Positions 42,160-50,544 of a stretch of DNA of 64,000 nt are shown here, in pieces. This DNA is from Streptomyces sclerotialus (GTDB lineage Bacteria; Actinomycetota; Actinomycetes; Streptomycetales; Streptomycetaceae). Within the stretch, counting starts at the first letter, position 1. The number at the start of each line of letters is the position of its first letter. The stretch is from assembly GCF_040907265.1 (NCBI RefSeq), contig NZ_JBFOHP010000002.1, forward strand, positions 7,626,001 through 7,690,000. Direction: 5' to 3'. The notes beneath the pieces were generated by a model, which did not search any database, was not told the origin of the DNA, and was given only the letters and a program-made list of their open reading frames with translations. Made by a program: the position numbers and the translations under genes.

Positions 42160-43379
42160 TGCCCGGCGCTGAGGCGGCCGTCACCGGCATCGGGCTGGTC
42201 AGCCCGGCGGGCATCGGCACCGCACCGAACTGGGAGACGCTCTGCGCGCCCAAGCCCGCCGCCGCCCTGGACCCGGAGCTCGACGGCGTACCGGTACGGC
42301 TCTCCTGCCGGGTGCCGGACTTCGACCCGGCCGCGCTCCTCGGGGCGCGCCGGGCCCACCGGCTGGACCGCTGCGTCCAGTTCGCGCTGGTGGCCGCGCG
42401 CGAGGCGCTCGCCGACGCCGGCCTGGACCCGGCCGGCTGGGACGGCGCACGGGTCGGCGTGGTGCTCGGCTGCGGACTCGGCGGACCCGCCACCCTGGAG
42501 CGCGAGCACCAGGTGCTGCGCGAGGAGGGCGCCGAGTGGGTCTCGCCCCTGCTGCTGGCGATGCATCCGGCCGGCATGCTGGCGGGCCAGGTGGCGATCG
42601 AGTGCGGCGCCCGCGGTCCCAACCTCGTGGTGAGCACCGCCTGCACCTCGGGCACCGCCGCCATCGGTGTGGCCAGGGACCTGCTCGCGCTCGGCCGCTG
42701 CGACGTCGTGCTGGCCGGCGGGGCCGAGGCCCCCGTCACCCCGCTGACCGTCGCCGGCTTCGCCCAGATGGGCGCCCTCTCCCGGCGCCACCACGACCCG
42801 TCGGGCGCGTCCCGCCCCTTCGACGCGGACCGGGACGGCTTCGTGACGGGGGAGGGCGCCGGACTGCTGGTACTGGAGCGCCCCGAGCACGCGCGGGCCC
42901 GCGGGGCACGCGTACGCGCCCGTATCGTCGGTCACGGGGGTACCGCCGACGCGCACCACATCACGGCCCCGCACCCCGAAGGCCGGGGCATCGAGGCCGC
43001 GATGCGGGCGGCGCTCGCCGACGCCGACGCGTCCCCGGACGCGGTGGCGCACGTCAACGCCCACGGCACGGCCACCCCGCTCAACGACCGCACCGAGGCC
43101 CGCGTGGTGCGCCGGGTGCTCCCGGGCGGTCCGCTGGTGACCTCCACCAAGGGCGTCACCGGCCACCTGATCGGCGCTGCCGGTGCGGTGGAGGCCGCGT
43201 ACACCGTCCTGACCGTGGAACACGGCCTGGTGCCGCCGACCGCCAACCTCGACCGGCCGGACCCGGCCGTCGACCTCGACCTCGCCACCGCCCCCACCCG
43301 CCGCAGCGTCGGCCTGGCCCTCACCCACTCCATCGGCTTCGGGGGCCAGAACGCGGTCCTCGCGGTGGCCGCAGCCTAG
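42159..43379 (+). CDS. 3-oxoacyl-ACP synthase II (KAS II/KS-alpha-like)
   Basis: A 406-residue thiolase-fold condensing enzyme. The active-site Cys is in VSTACTSGTAAIG near residue 165, the histidines in NAHGTATPLND near 302 and TKGVTGHLIGAAG near 335, with FGFGG-like IGFGGQNAVL near the end. It would elongate chains on the adjacent ACP. No chain-length-factor partner gene is present, so this is an FAS-like rather than an aromatic type II PKS pair. A strong hairpin follows the stop. Confidence 0.93.
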   Translation: MPGAEAAVTGIGLVSPAGIGTAPNWETLCAPKPAAALDPELDGVPVRLSCRVPDFDPAALLGARRAHRLDRCVQFALVAAREALADAGLDPAGWDGARVGVVLGCGLGGPATLEREHQVLREEGAEWVSPLLLAMHPAGMLAGQVAIECGARGPNLVVSTACTSGTAAIGVARDLLALGRCDVVLAGGAEAPVTPLTVAGFAQMGALSRRHHDPSGASRPFDADRDGFVTGEGAGLLVLERPEHARARGARVRARIVGHGGTADAHHITAPHPEGRGIEAAMRAALADADASPDAVAHVNAHGTATPLNDRTEARVVRRVLPGGPLVTSTKGVTGHLIGAAGAVEAAYTVLTVEHGLVPPTANLDRPDPAVDLDLATAPTRRSVGLALTHSIGFGGQNAVLAVAAA

Positions 43380-43381
43380 CG

Positions 43382-43411
43382 GGGCGGCCCGGCGGACCGG
43401 CCGGGCCGCCC
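43382..43411. terminator. Hairpin terminator between KAS II and second SARP
   Basis: GGGCGGCCCGG at 43382-43392 is perfectly complementary to CCGGGCCGCCC at 43401-43411 across an 8-base loop. It follows the KAS II stop by three bases and also lies downstream of the convergent SARP gene. Confidence 0.75.
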
Positions 43412-43439
43412 TCGCCTGTGGCTGCCTACCTGCGGCTGC

Positions 43440-44234
43440 CTACAGCACCGGGATGTCGTCCTGGCGGAGGATGGCCCGTTCCAGCGCGCGCAGCTCCCGG
43501 CCCGGTTCCAGGCCCAGTTCGGCCACGAGGTGGTGCCGGGCCCGCTGGTAGGAGGCCAGCGCCTCGGCCTGCCGGCCCGACCGGTACAGCGCCGTCATCA
43601 GATAGCCGCTCAGCCGCTCGTTCAGCGGGTGCTCGCCCACCAGGCCGGTCAGTTCGTGGACCAGCGCCCGGTGCCGGCCCAGCCGCAGCTCCAGCTCGAT
43701 GCGCTTCTCGGCCGCCGCGATCCGCTCCTCCTCCAGCTGCGCCGCCGCCCTGCCCACCGCGGCACCCTGCAGTCCGGACAGCGCGGGCCCGCGCCACAGG
43801 CCGAGCGCGGCACGGTACAGCTCGGCGGCCTGCTCCCCGCAGCCCCGTGCCGCCGCCAGATCGGCGGCCGCCACCTCCTCCCGGAACACGTCCACGTCCA
43901 GGTCACCGGGGTCGGTGTGCAGGACGTAGCCGTGCGTACGGGTCTCGATCCGGCGGCCGTCCTGTGCCGCGTCGGCCAGCTTGTGGCGCAGCTGGGAGAT
44001 GCAGATGTGGATCTGGCTGCGCGCGGTGGCCGGCGGCCGTTCCGCCCAGACCGCTTCGATCAGTCCGGCCACCGGTACGACGCGCCCGGCACTCAGCAGC
44101 AGGGTGGCGAGGATCAGCTTCTGCCGTGCCGCGCGCAGGGGCAGCGGGCATGGTCCGTGGCCCACCTCCAGGGGGCCCAGGAGGCGGAAGAAGGGCGGTT
44201 CGGCGCGTCGGGGACAGGGGTCGGAAGGGTGCAT
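43440..44234 (-). CDS. SARP-family transcriptional activator (second)
   Basis: A 264-residue SARP with an N-terminal winged helix (FFRLLGPLEV, QKLILATLLLSAGRVV, IHICISQLRHKLAD) and the BTAD domain (YRAALGLWRGPALSG, LMTALYRSGRQAEALASYQ). It differs enough from the first SARP not to be a recent duplicate. It closes the biosynthetic region on the right and its upstream gap (44235-44472) holds operator D for the divergent genes. Either SARP could be the one that reads the 11-bp repeats. Confidence 0.92.
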   Translation of the reverse strand: MHPSDPCPRRAEPPFFRLLGPLEVGHGPCPLPLRAARQKLILATLLLSAGRVVPVAGLIEAVWAERPPATARSQIHICISQLRHKLADAAQDGRRIETRTHGYVLHTDPGDLDVDVFREEVAAADLAAARGCGEQAAELYRAALGLWRGPALSGLQGAAVGRAAAQLEEERIAAAEKRIELELRLGRHRALVHELTGLVGEHPLNERLSGYLMTALYRSGRQAEALASYQRARHHLVAELGLEPGRELRALERAILRQDDIPVL

Positions 44235-44390
44235 GGACCTTCTCCGTGGCGAGAGAGCGTGGGGGTGCCGTGCTTCCGGACCGTGCGCACACTAGAGGGT
44301 TTGCCAATTCCCGCTCAAGCTGGGTGAATCGGTGCGGATGAACATGAGCCAACCGCGGTACCGAGGTTGCGTCCGAGGTCGGCCCGCGAT

Positions 44391-44433
44391 GTCAGCGGAC
44401 CGTCAGCCACCGGTCAGCGGCGACCCGCACCAT
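44391..44433 (+). promoter_or_regulatory. SARP-type operator D: three GTCAG repeats at 11-bp period, with -10
   Basis: GTCAG at 44391, 44402 and 44413 and a CACCAT hexamer at 44428-44433, which is again 14 bases after the T of the last copy. Transcription would begin near 44440, about 30 bases before the GTG at 44473 and just upstream of its GAGGA ribosome site. This supports that start over earlier in-frame codons, which lie inside the operator. Confidence 0.78.
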
Positions 44434-44472
44434 GGCGGGGACCGCTGGCGGACCACGGAAGCGAGGACGACG

Positions 44473-45114
44473 GTGCACCTGCCCGCAGAGGACGACCTGC
44501 GCCGGGAGCGCGCCCGCTTCCTCGACACGATCGAGAGCCTCACCGACGCGGAGTTCGAGGGCGCGCGGACGCTGTGCGCCGGCTGGGCGCCGCGCGACGT
44601 CCTCGCCCACGTGACCGGCACGGACCGGCTCGGCGACTACCTCGCCAAGGGACTGTGGATCGACCGGGCCAACTCCGCACAGGTACGCAGGGGCCGGGAG
44701 CTGAGCCGGGCCGAACTGACGGCGGCCGGCCGTCGCTGGGCCGCACGTCCCTCCCTCTTCGGCCGCTGCGCCGCCGCCTTCCTCCTCGGCGACCTCGCCG
44801 TCCACCACCAGGACGTACTGCGCGGACTCGGCCGCAGCCGCCGCCTGCCGCGCGCGGTGGAGCGCGCCGTCTACCAGGAAGGCGTCCTGCTCAGCTTCGA
44901 ACACAACCGGCGCCTGCTGCGCCACCGCGTGGTGCCCACCACCGCGGGCGTGCCCGCGCTCGGCCGCGGCCCCGAGGTGCGGGGCACGGCCGAAGCGCTC
45001 GGCCTGTGGCTCGGCGGGCGGGACGCGGTGACCGGAGAGCTCCAATTCGCCACCGCACACCGGGAGTTCGCGGAAGGGCAAGACCGTTCCGGACCGCCGG
45101 CAGTTACCATCTGA
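44473..45114 (+). CDS. Maleylpyruvate isomerase/DinB-family (mycothiol-dependent type) protein
   Basis: A 213-residue protein with the MDMPI N-terminal four-helix domain: LCAGWAPRDVLAHVTG near residue 35 and FLLGDLAVHHQDVLRGL near 105, with histidines positioned as the metal ligands of this family. Known members use mycothiol for isomerisation or S-transfer. The promoter with SARP repeats ties it to the biosynthetic cluster, so it may detoxify or tailor the product. Start GTG has GAGGA seven bases upstream. Confidence 0.8.
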   Translation: MHLPAEDDLRRERARFLDTIESLTDAEFEGARTLCAGWAPRDVLAHVTGTDRLGDYLAKGLWIDRANSAQVRRGRELSRAELTAAGRRWAARPSLFGRCAAAFLLGDLAVHHQDVLRGLGRSRRLPRAVERAVYQEGVLLSFEHNRRLLRHRVVPTTAGVPALGRGPEVRGTAEALGLWLGGRDAVTGELQFATAHREFAEGQDRSGPPAVTI

Positions 45115-45180
45115 CCGTCCGGTGTGGGCGACCGCCCGGTGAGACGAAGCCCTGGAACCTGGAGTCTGGAGCCCGATGTC

Positions 45181-45603
45181 ATGACCACCCGGCCCGCGTA
45201 CACCACGGACCAGCTGCTGGAGTCCATGCCGCTCGCCGTCACCCTGGGCGTCCGGATCGACTCGGCCGGACCCGCCGCCGTCGAAGGGCACCTGGACCAC
45301 TCGGCCGCGCTGACGACGCTCGGCGGTGCCCTGCACGGCGGGGCGCTGATGACCCTGGCCGACTCCGTCGGCGCGGTCTGCGCCTTCCTCAACCTGCCGC
45401 CGGACGCCACCACCACGACGCTGGAGTCCAAGACCAACTTCCTGCGTGCCGTGCGTGAGGGCTCGGTCCGGGCGACGGCGCGCCCGCTGCACGCCGGCCG
45501 GACCAGCATCGTCGTGGAGACCGACCTGCACGACGACCACGGCCGGCACATCGCCAGGACCACCCAGACGCAGGCGGTGCTCCCGGCCCGGACGACGGCC
45601 TGA
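45181..45603 (+). CDS. PaaI-type hotdog thioesterase
   Basis: A 140-residue hotdog protein with GGALHGGALMTLADSVGAVCAF (active-site helix) and TTLESKTNFLRAVREG, typical of PaaI/ComA-like acyl-CoA thioesterases. The start ATG at 45181 directly precedes the recognisable fold. It lies 66 bp after the isomerase-like gene on the same strand and may be part of the same transcript, making it the third thioesterase of the region. Confidence 0.85.
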   Translation: MTTRPAYTTDQLLESMPLAVTLGVRIDSAGPAAVEGHLDHSAALTTLGGALHGGALMTLADSVGAVCAFLNLPPDATTTTLESKTNFLRAVREGSVRATARPLHAGRTSIVVETDLHDDHGRHIARTTQTQAVLPARTTA

Positions 45604-45654
45604 CCGGGGAGCCGCCCCGCCCGGTACGGACGGTGGTGCCCGTACCGGCCGTGC

Positions 45655-46581
45655 TCACCTGGTGCGGTGCGTCAGCCGGACCCACGGGTCGGTGAGCGCC
45701 TCGGTCAGCCAGTCCAGCGCGGCCCGGCCGGTGCGGACCGGGTTGGCCAGCCGGCCCACGCCGTCGATGACGATCTCCACCAGGTCGCCTTCCCGCAGCG
45801 TGAAGTCCAGCTCCGGCACGATGCCCGTCCCGGTCGAGAGCACCGCGCCGTCCGGGAACGGCTGGCCGTGGAAGAGATGGCGTACCAGGTCCTGCGGGGT
45901 GCGGTGGAAGGCGGCGGTGGAGGTCGTGGCCTCGTAAGCGGCCCCGCCGCCCCGGTGCACGGTCATGGTGATCTTCAGGGCCGACGGGTCGGCGATCTCC
46001 CATGCGGGCACGATGCCCGGCGAGAGCGCCGTACTCCCGGCGTAGATCTTGGCCTGTGGGAGGTACAGCGGATTCTCGCCCTCGATGGAGCGGGAGCTGA
46101 CGTCGTCGGCGACGAGGTAGCCCACGGTCTCGGCGTGCCGGTTCAGGACGAGCGCGAGCTCCGGTTCCGGTACGTTCAGCGCGGAGTCGTCCCGTACGGC
46201 GACCGGTTCGCCGTCGGTCACCACGCGCCAGGGCACGGACTTGAAGAACAGCTCGGGACGCCCGGCGTCGTAGATCCGCTCGTACACCGACTGCTCGGTG
46301 CTCTCCGCGATCCGCGCCTCCCGCGAGCGCTCGTACGTCACGCCCGCCGCCCACACCTCCGTCAGCCCGTCCACCGGCGGCAGCAGGAGCACCTCCGTCC
46401 CGGTGGCGTCCGGCTCGCGTGCCGCCGTCTCCTCGACCAGTGCGCGGAGTTCGGCGGCGGTGCGGTGCAACAGGTCCGCGAGGCGGGGTGCCCCGGGGAC
46501 GGCGCGGATCGCGCCGCTGCCGTCCGCGAGCCCGGTGCGGACCGCACCCGTGGTGTCAACGAAGCGCACGATGCGGGTCAT
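45655..46581 (-). CDS. Fumarylacetoacetate-hydrolase-family protein (sugar-acid 2-keto hydrolase candidate)
   Basis: A 308-residue FAH-fold protein with VWAAGVTYERSREAR near residue 98, the metal-binding PEPELALVLN (ExE) near 160, DDVSSRSIEGENPLY near 183 and LSTGTGIVPE near 265. Members cleave C-C bonds in 2,4-diketo acids. Next to an L-fuconate dehydratase and a sugar-acid type permease, cleavage of 2,4-diketo-3-deoxy-L-fuconate to pyruvate and lactate is the most likely job. Its start overlaps the MFS gene end by 26 bp. Confidence 0.85.
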   Translation of the reverse strand: MTRIVRFVDTTGAVRTGLADGSGAIRAVPGAPRLADLLHRTAAELRALVEETAAREPDATGTEVLLLPPVDGLTEVWAAGVTYERSREARIAESTEQSVYERIYDAGRPELFFKSVPWRVVTDGEPVAVRDDSALNVPEPELALVLNRHAETVGYLVADDVSSRSIEGENPLYLPQAKIYAGSTALSPGIVPAWEIADPSALKITMTVHRGGGAAYEATTSTAAFHRTPQDLVRHLFHGQPFPDGAVLSTGTGIVPELDFTLREGDLVEIVIDGVGRLANPVRTGRAALDWLTEALTDPWVRLTHRTR

Positions 46582-47887
46582 CGGTGGTCTCCTCCTGGTC
46601 GGTGTCCGGGTGGGTGGTGGGGGAGGTGCGGAGGCCGGCCCAGCGGAAGCCGGTGACGACCGCCGCGCCGGCGGCGACGATCAGCGTGATGACGTGGAGG
46701 CCGTTGGTGCCGGAGCCGGTGGCCGACTCGGTGACGCCCATGACGTACGGGCCGAGGAAGCCGCCGAGGTTGCCGAAGCCGGAGATCAGCGCGATGGTGC
46801 CGGCCATCTGGACGCCGGTGAGGATCGTCGGCGGCACGGTCCAGAAGACCGGCTGGGCGCCGAGGAAGCCGAACGCCGCGACGCACAGGGCCGCCACCGC
46901 GGGGACCGGCGGCAGCAGCGCCCCGCCGACGAGACCGGCCGCGGTGAGGACCAGCGCGAGCCGGAGCGGGCCGCGCCGGTTGCCGCTGCGGTCCGAGAGC
47001 CAGGGCAGGACCAGCACGCCCAGCAGCGCGCACACCCAGGGCAGGGCCGAGACGAAGCCGATGCCGACGTCGTCCAGGCCGTCGATCCGGCCGACCAGCG
47101 CGGGCAGCCAGAAGGTGACCCCGTAGACGCCGATCTGGATGGCGAAGTACACGAACATCAGGCGCAGTACGCGACTGTCGCCGACGATCTCGCGGATACG
47201 GCGGGGCGGATGCGCGTCCGCCGCCGGGCGGTCCGCCTCGATCTGCGCGGTCAGCAGCGCCTTCTCCTCGTCGGTCAGCCAGCGCGCGTCCTCGGGGCGG
47301 TCGGTGAGCAGCCACGGCACGGCGAGCGCCAGGAGCACCGTCGGCGCGCCCTCCAGCAGGAACATCCACTGCCAGCCGTCCAGTCCGGCCATGCCGTGCA
47401 GCCCGATGAGGTAGCCGCCGAGCGGGTTGCCGATGATGCTGGAGACGGCCACGGCGGACTGGAACATGCCGGTCGCCTTCCCCCGGTCGGCGGCCGGGAA
47501 CCAGTATGTGAGGTAGAGGATCACGCCGGGGAAGAAGCCCGCCTCGGCGGCGCCGAGCAGGAAGCGCAGCACGTAGAAGCCGGTGGGGCTGGCGGTCAGC
47601 GCCATCGCGCAGGACAGCAGGCCCCACACGAACATCAGCACGGCGAGCCAGCGGCGGGCGCCCCAGCGGTGCAGCACCAGGTTGGAGGGCACGCCGAGCA
47701 GCGCGTAGCCGACGAAGAAGACACCGGCGCCGAAGCCGTAGGCGGCCGCGTCGATCCCGGCGTCGGTGGCCAGGTGGGTCTTGACCAGCGCGACGTTCGT
47801 GCGGTCGAGGAAGCTGAGCACGAACATCAGGAAGAGGGGTGGGAGCAGGCGCCTGGCCACTTTCCGGCGCACGGTGTCCGCGTTCAT
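46556..47887 (-). CDS. MFS transporter, anion:cation symporter (sugar-acid) type
   Basis: A 443-residue permease with twelve hydrophobic segments; LFLMFVLSFLDRTNVALVK in helix 1 and RFLLGAAEAGFFPGVILYLTYWFP in helix 4 are signatures of the ACS family (D-galactonate, phthalate and similar carboxylates). The ATG at 47887 has AGGAGG 4 bases upstream; longer frames upstream lack membrane character. It is divergent from the fuconate dehydratase gene and overlaps the FAH gene, so it probably imports the sugar acid degraded by these enzymes. Confidence 0.92.
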   Translation of the reverse strand: MNADTVRRKVARRLLPPLFLMFVLSFLDRTNVALVKTHLATDAGIDAAAYGFGAGVFFVGYALLGVPSNLVLHRWGARRWLAVLMFVWGLLSCAMALTASPTGFYVLRFLLGAAEAGFFPGVILYLTYWFPAADRGKATGMFQSAVAVSSIIGNPLGGYLIGLHGMAGLDGWQWMFLLEGAPTVLLALAVPWLLTDRPEDARWLTDEEKALLTAQIEADRPAADAHPPRRIREIVGDSRVLRLMFVYFAIQIGVYGVTFWLPALVGRIDGLDDVGIGFVSALPWVCALLGVLVLPWLSDRSGNRRGPLRLALVLTAAGLVGGALLPPVPAVAALCVAAFGFLGAQPVFWTVPPTILTGVQMAGTIALISGFGNLGGFLGPYVMGVTESATGSGTNGLHVITLIVAAGAAVVTGFRWAGLRTSPTTHPDTDQEETTDDPHRALR

Positions 47888-48014
47888 CTGACCTCCTGAG
47901 GGAGACATCTGACCGCTGGACCGTACGAGCCGCATGCCGCTCGGGCAATACTCCGCACACCGGCAATTTTTCTTGGCGAAACATCTGGTCGGGCATGAAG
48001 ACATCTGACATCTT
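47885..48014. promoter_or_regulatory. Divergent promoter region with repeated ACATCTG
   Basis: CATCTG occurs at 47885, 47906, 47982 and 48002, the last three as ACATCTG, and ACATCT again at 48008. They flank the promoters of the MFS and fuconate dehydratase genes, one copy overlapping the MFS start codon. A binding site for the FadR-type regulator encoded at 49397 is a reasonable guess, though the motif does not match the textbook FadR palindrome. Confidence 0.4.
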
Positions 48015-48071
48015 GGTCGCGCTGCGCCGCAGCGCCCCTCACCCGACGCACCCGTACAGGAGTGAGCGCCG

Positions 48072-49391
48072 ATGACCGCCCGTATCGTCTCCGTCGAGAC
48101 CACTGATCTCCGTTTCCCCACCTCGCGGGAGCTCGACGGCTCGGACGCCATGAACGAGGCCCCCGACTACTCGGCCGCGTACGTCGTCCTGAAGACCGAA
48201 GGCGCGGACACCCCCGAGGGCCACGGCTTCACCTTCACCATCGGCCGCGGCAACGACCTCGCCGTCCACGCGGCCCGTGCGATCGCCGAACGGGCCGTCG
48301 GCATGACCGTCGAGGAGATCACCGGCGATCTCGGCGGCTTCTCCCGCCACCTGCTCGGCGACAGCCAGCTGCGCTGGCTCGGCCCCGACAAGGGCGCCAT
48401 CCACCTCGGCACCGCCGCCGTCGTCAACGCCGCCTGGGACCTGGCCGCCAAGCAGGCCGGCAAGCCCGTCTGGAAGCTGCTCGCCGACATGACGCCCCGG
48501 CAGATCGTCGACCTGGTGGACTGGCGGTACCTCAAGGACGCGCTCACCCCCGAGGACGCGCTCGCCATGCTGGAGGAGAAGGCCGCGGGCCGGGCCGAAC
48601 GCGAGGCGCACGTTCGGGAACACGGCTACCCCGCCTACACCACCAGCGCCGGCTGGCTCGGCTACGACGACGCCAAGCTCGCCCGGCTCTGCCAGGAGGC
48701 CGTCGACGCGGGCTGGGACTCCGTCAAGCTCAAGGTCGGCGCCGACCTCCAGGACGACGTCCGGCGCTGCCGCATCGCCCGCGACATCATCGGCCCGGAC
48801 CGCCGGCTGATGATCGACGCCAACCAGACCCTCGGCGTCGACGAGGCGATCGCCTGGGCCAAGGCGCTGGCGGAGTTCGACATCTGGTGGTTCGAGGAGC
48901 CCACCAGCCCCGACGACGTGCTCGGCCACGCCGCCATCGCCCGGCAGATCGGCCCCACCCACGTCGCCACCGGCGAACACGCCCACAACGCCGTGATGTT
49001 CAAGCAGTTCCTCCAGGCCGGCGCCCTCGGCATCTGCCAGATCGACGCCTGCCGGCTCGGCGGCGTCAACGAGGCGGTCGCGGCCCTGCTGCTGGCCGCC
49101 GCGCACGGCGTACCGGTCTGCCCGCACGCCGGCGGCGTCGGCCTGTGCGAACTCGTCCAGCACCTGTCGGTGTTCGACTACATCGCGGTCAGCGGCTCCA
49201 TGGAGAACCGCGTCATCGAGTACGTCGACCACCTCCACGAGCACTTCCACGACCCGGTCCGCATCCGCGGCTCGCGCTACCTCGTCCCCGAAGCACCCGG
49301 CTACAGCGCGCGGATCCGCCGCGAGACGCTCGCGGAGTACCGCTACCCGGACGGCCCGGTCTGGAGCGGCGGCGGCCGGGTGGCATCCTGA
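48072..49391 (+). CDS. L-fuconate dehydratase (enolase superfamily)
   Basis: A 439-residue mandelate-racemase-type enolase. The N-terminal [17 protein letters not shown] is characteristic of L-fuconate dehydratases. The barrel shows the Lys pair in SVKLKVG near residue 221, metal ligands Asp in MIDANQ near 248, Glu in WWFEEPT near 275 and Glu in VATGEH near 302, and the His of PHAGGVG near 353. It converts L-fuconate to 2-keto-3-deoxy-L-fuconate. AGGAG precedes the ATG at 48072. Confidence 0.92.
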   Translation: MTARIVSVETTDLRFPTSRELDGSDAMNEAPDYSAAYVVLKTEGADTPEGHGFTFTIGRGNDLAVHAARAIAERAVGMTVEEITGDLGGFSRHLLGDSQLRWLGPDKGAIHLGTAAVVNAAWDLAAKQAGKPVWKLLADMTPRQIVDLVDWRYLKDALTPEDALAMLEEKAAGRAEREAHVREHGYPAYTTSAGWLGYDDAKLARLCQEAVDAGWDSVKLKVGADLQDDVRRCRIARDIIGPDRRLMIDANQTLGVDEAIAWAKALAEFDIWWFEEPTSPDDVLGHAAIARQIGPTHVATGEHAHNAVMFKQFLQAGALGICQIDACRLGGVNEAVAALLLAAAHGVPVCPHAGGVGLCELVQHLSVFDYIAVSGSMENRVIEYVDHLHEHFHDPVRIRGSRYLVPEAPGYSARIRRETLAEYRYPDGPVWSGGGRVAS

Positions 49392-49396
49392 CGTCC

Positions 49397-50167
49397 ATGC
49401 CCACCAAGAGAGAGCGGCCGGGCCGCGGCGACGGGACCGGCGCCGGCGGCGGCAGCGTCGTCGACGAGGCGATCGGCCGGCTGCGCAAGCGCATCGAGAG
49501 CGGCGAGTTCGCGCCCGGTCACCGCCTCCCCCCGGAGGCGGTGCTCGCCGCCGAGCTGGAGCTGTCCCGCCCCTCGCTCCGCGAGGCGGTCCGCGCGCTG
49601 GCCATGGCGGGGGTGCTGGACGTCCGGCGCGGGGACGGCACCTTCGTCACCGACCTGCACCCCGAGCGGCTCCTCAGCGCCCTAGGCAGCTTCCTGGACC
49701 TGGCCCAGGACACCGGCCTGGACGAGATGCTGGAGTGCCGCAAGGTCCTGGAGCCCGGCGCCACCGCACTGGCGGCGACCCGTATCGACGACGCCGCGCT
49801 GGACGGGCTGCTGGAGCGCATCGAACGGATGCGGACCCTCCAGGACCCGGAGGAACTGGTCCGCGAGGACCTCGCCTTCCACGCGGACATCGTCGCCGCG
49901 GCCGGAAACCGCACGCTGACGTCCCTGGTCTCCTCCGTCACCCAGCGCACCGCCAGAGCCCGCATCTGGCGTGCCCTGGTCAAGTCGGACGTCATCTCCT
50001 GGACCCACCAGCAGCACATGGACATCTACGCGGCGCTGCGCGCGCACGACAGCCTGGCGGCGTTCACCGCGGCCAGCCGCCACGTGGGCGACGTGGAACT
50101 GTGGGTCCGCGAACGCCTGGACCCGCTCCGTACGCGCGCCGCCGATCACTCGTCCCGCGGCCAGTAG
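49397..50167 (+). CDS. GntR/FadR-type transcriptional regulator
   Basis: A 256-residue regulator: winged helix (about residues 22-92) with GEFAPGHRLPPEAVLAAELELSRPSLREAVRAL, then an FCD helical ligand-binding domain with ECRKVLEPGATALAA and metal-binding-type histidines (FHADIVAAAGN, HQQHMDIYAAL). The first 20 residues are a glycine-rich lead. It follows the fuconate dehydratase by 5 bp, so it probably controls this sugar-acid locus in response to a pathway acid. Confidence 0.92.
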   Translation: MPTKRERPGRGDGTGAGGGSVVDEAIGRLRKRIESGEFAPGHRLPPEAVLAAELELSRPSLREAVRALAMAGVLDVRRGDGTFVTDLHPERLLSALGSFLDLAQDTGLDEMLECRKVLEPGATALAATRIDDAALDGLLERIERMRTLQDPEELVREDLAFHADIVAAAGNRTLTSLVSSVTQRTARARIWRALVKSDVISWTHQQHMDIYAALRAHDSLAAFTAASRHVGDVELWVRERLDPLRTRAADHSSRGQ

Positions 50168-50364
50168 TCCAGGTCGCCGCCCCGCCACTCGATGAGTGCG
50201 GGATCGGCCAGCGGGATCTCCGCGGCGTCGGACAGCCCGGCCCGGCGCAGGAACTCCGCGACGTCCCCGCGGCCGTGGGCGAGCCCCACGATCTGGCCGT
50301 GGATGGTCACCCGCCGCCCACCGGCGGCGGGCGGATACACGATCACCGGTGGATGTGTGGTCAT
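50146..50364 (-). CDS. Small conserved hypothetical protein
   Basis: A 72-residue acidic protein. VIVYPPAAGGRRVTIHGQIVG followed by DVAEFLRRAGL gives a plausible short beta-beta-alpha fold, and similar small proteins are familiar in Streptomyces genomes although no function is assigned. Its 3' end overlaps that of the GntR gene by 22 bp on the other strand. Confidence 0.65.
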   Translation of the reverse strand: MTTHPPVIVYPPAAGGRRVTIHGQIVGLAHGRGDVAEFLRRAGLSDAAEIPLADPALIEWRGGDLDYWPRDE

Positions 50365-50544
50365 ACCCCCAGGCTGTCTCCCCGCTGCCCGCCGCGCATC
50401 CCGAAGCCCGTATTCCGCTCGTGACGATGGCCGGAGGAGGGGTTCCGGTACGTGCTCCGGACGGCGTCACGCGCGGTCGAGGGAGGACCGGCGGGCGGCT
50501 ACCATCGGCGCATTCGTGGCTGTCGCCGGGAGGAAGAGGAAGAG

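Noticed and set aside
42159..43379. Aromatic type II PKS (KS-alpha) system
   Set aside because: No chain-length factor, aromatase or cyclase set is adjacent; the enzyme pairs with KAS III and one ACP, which is FAS-like.
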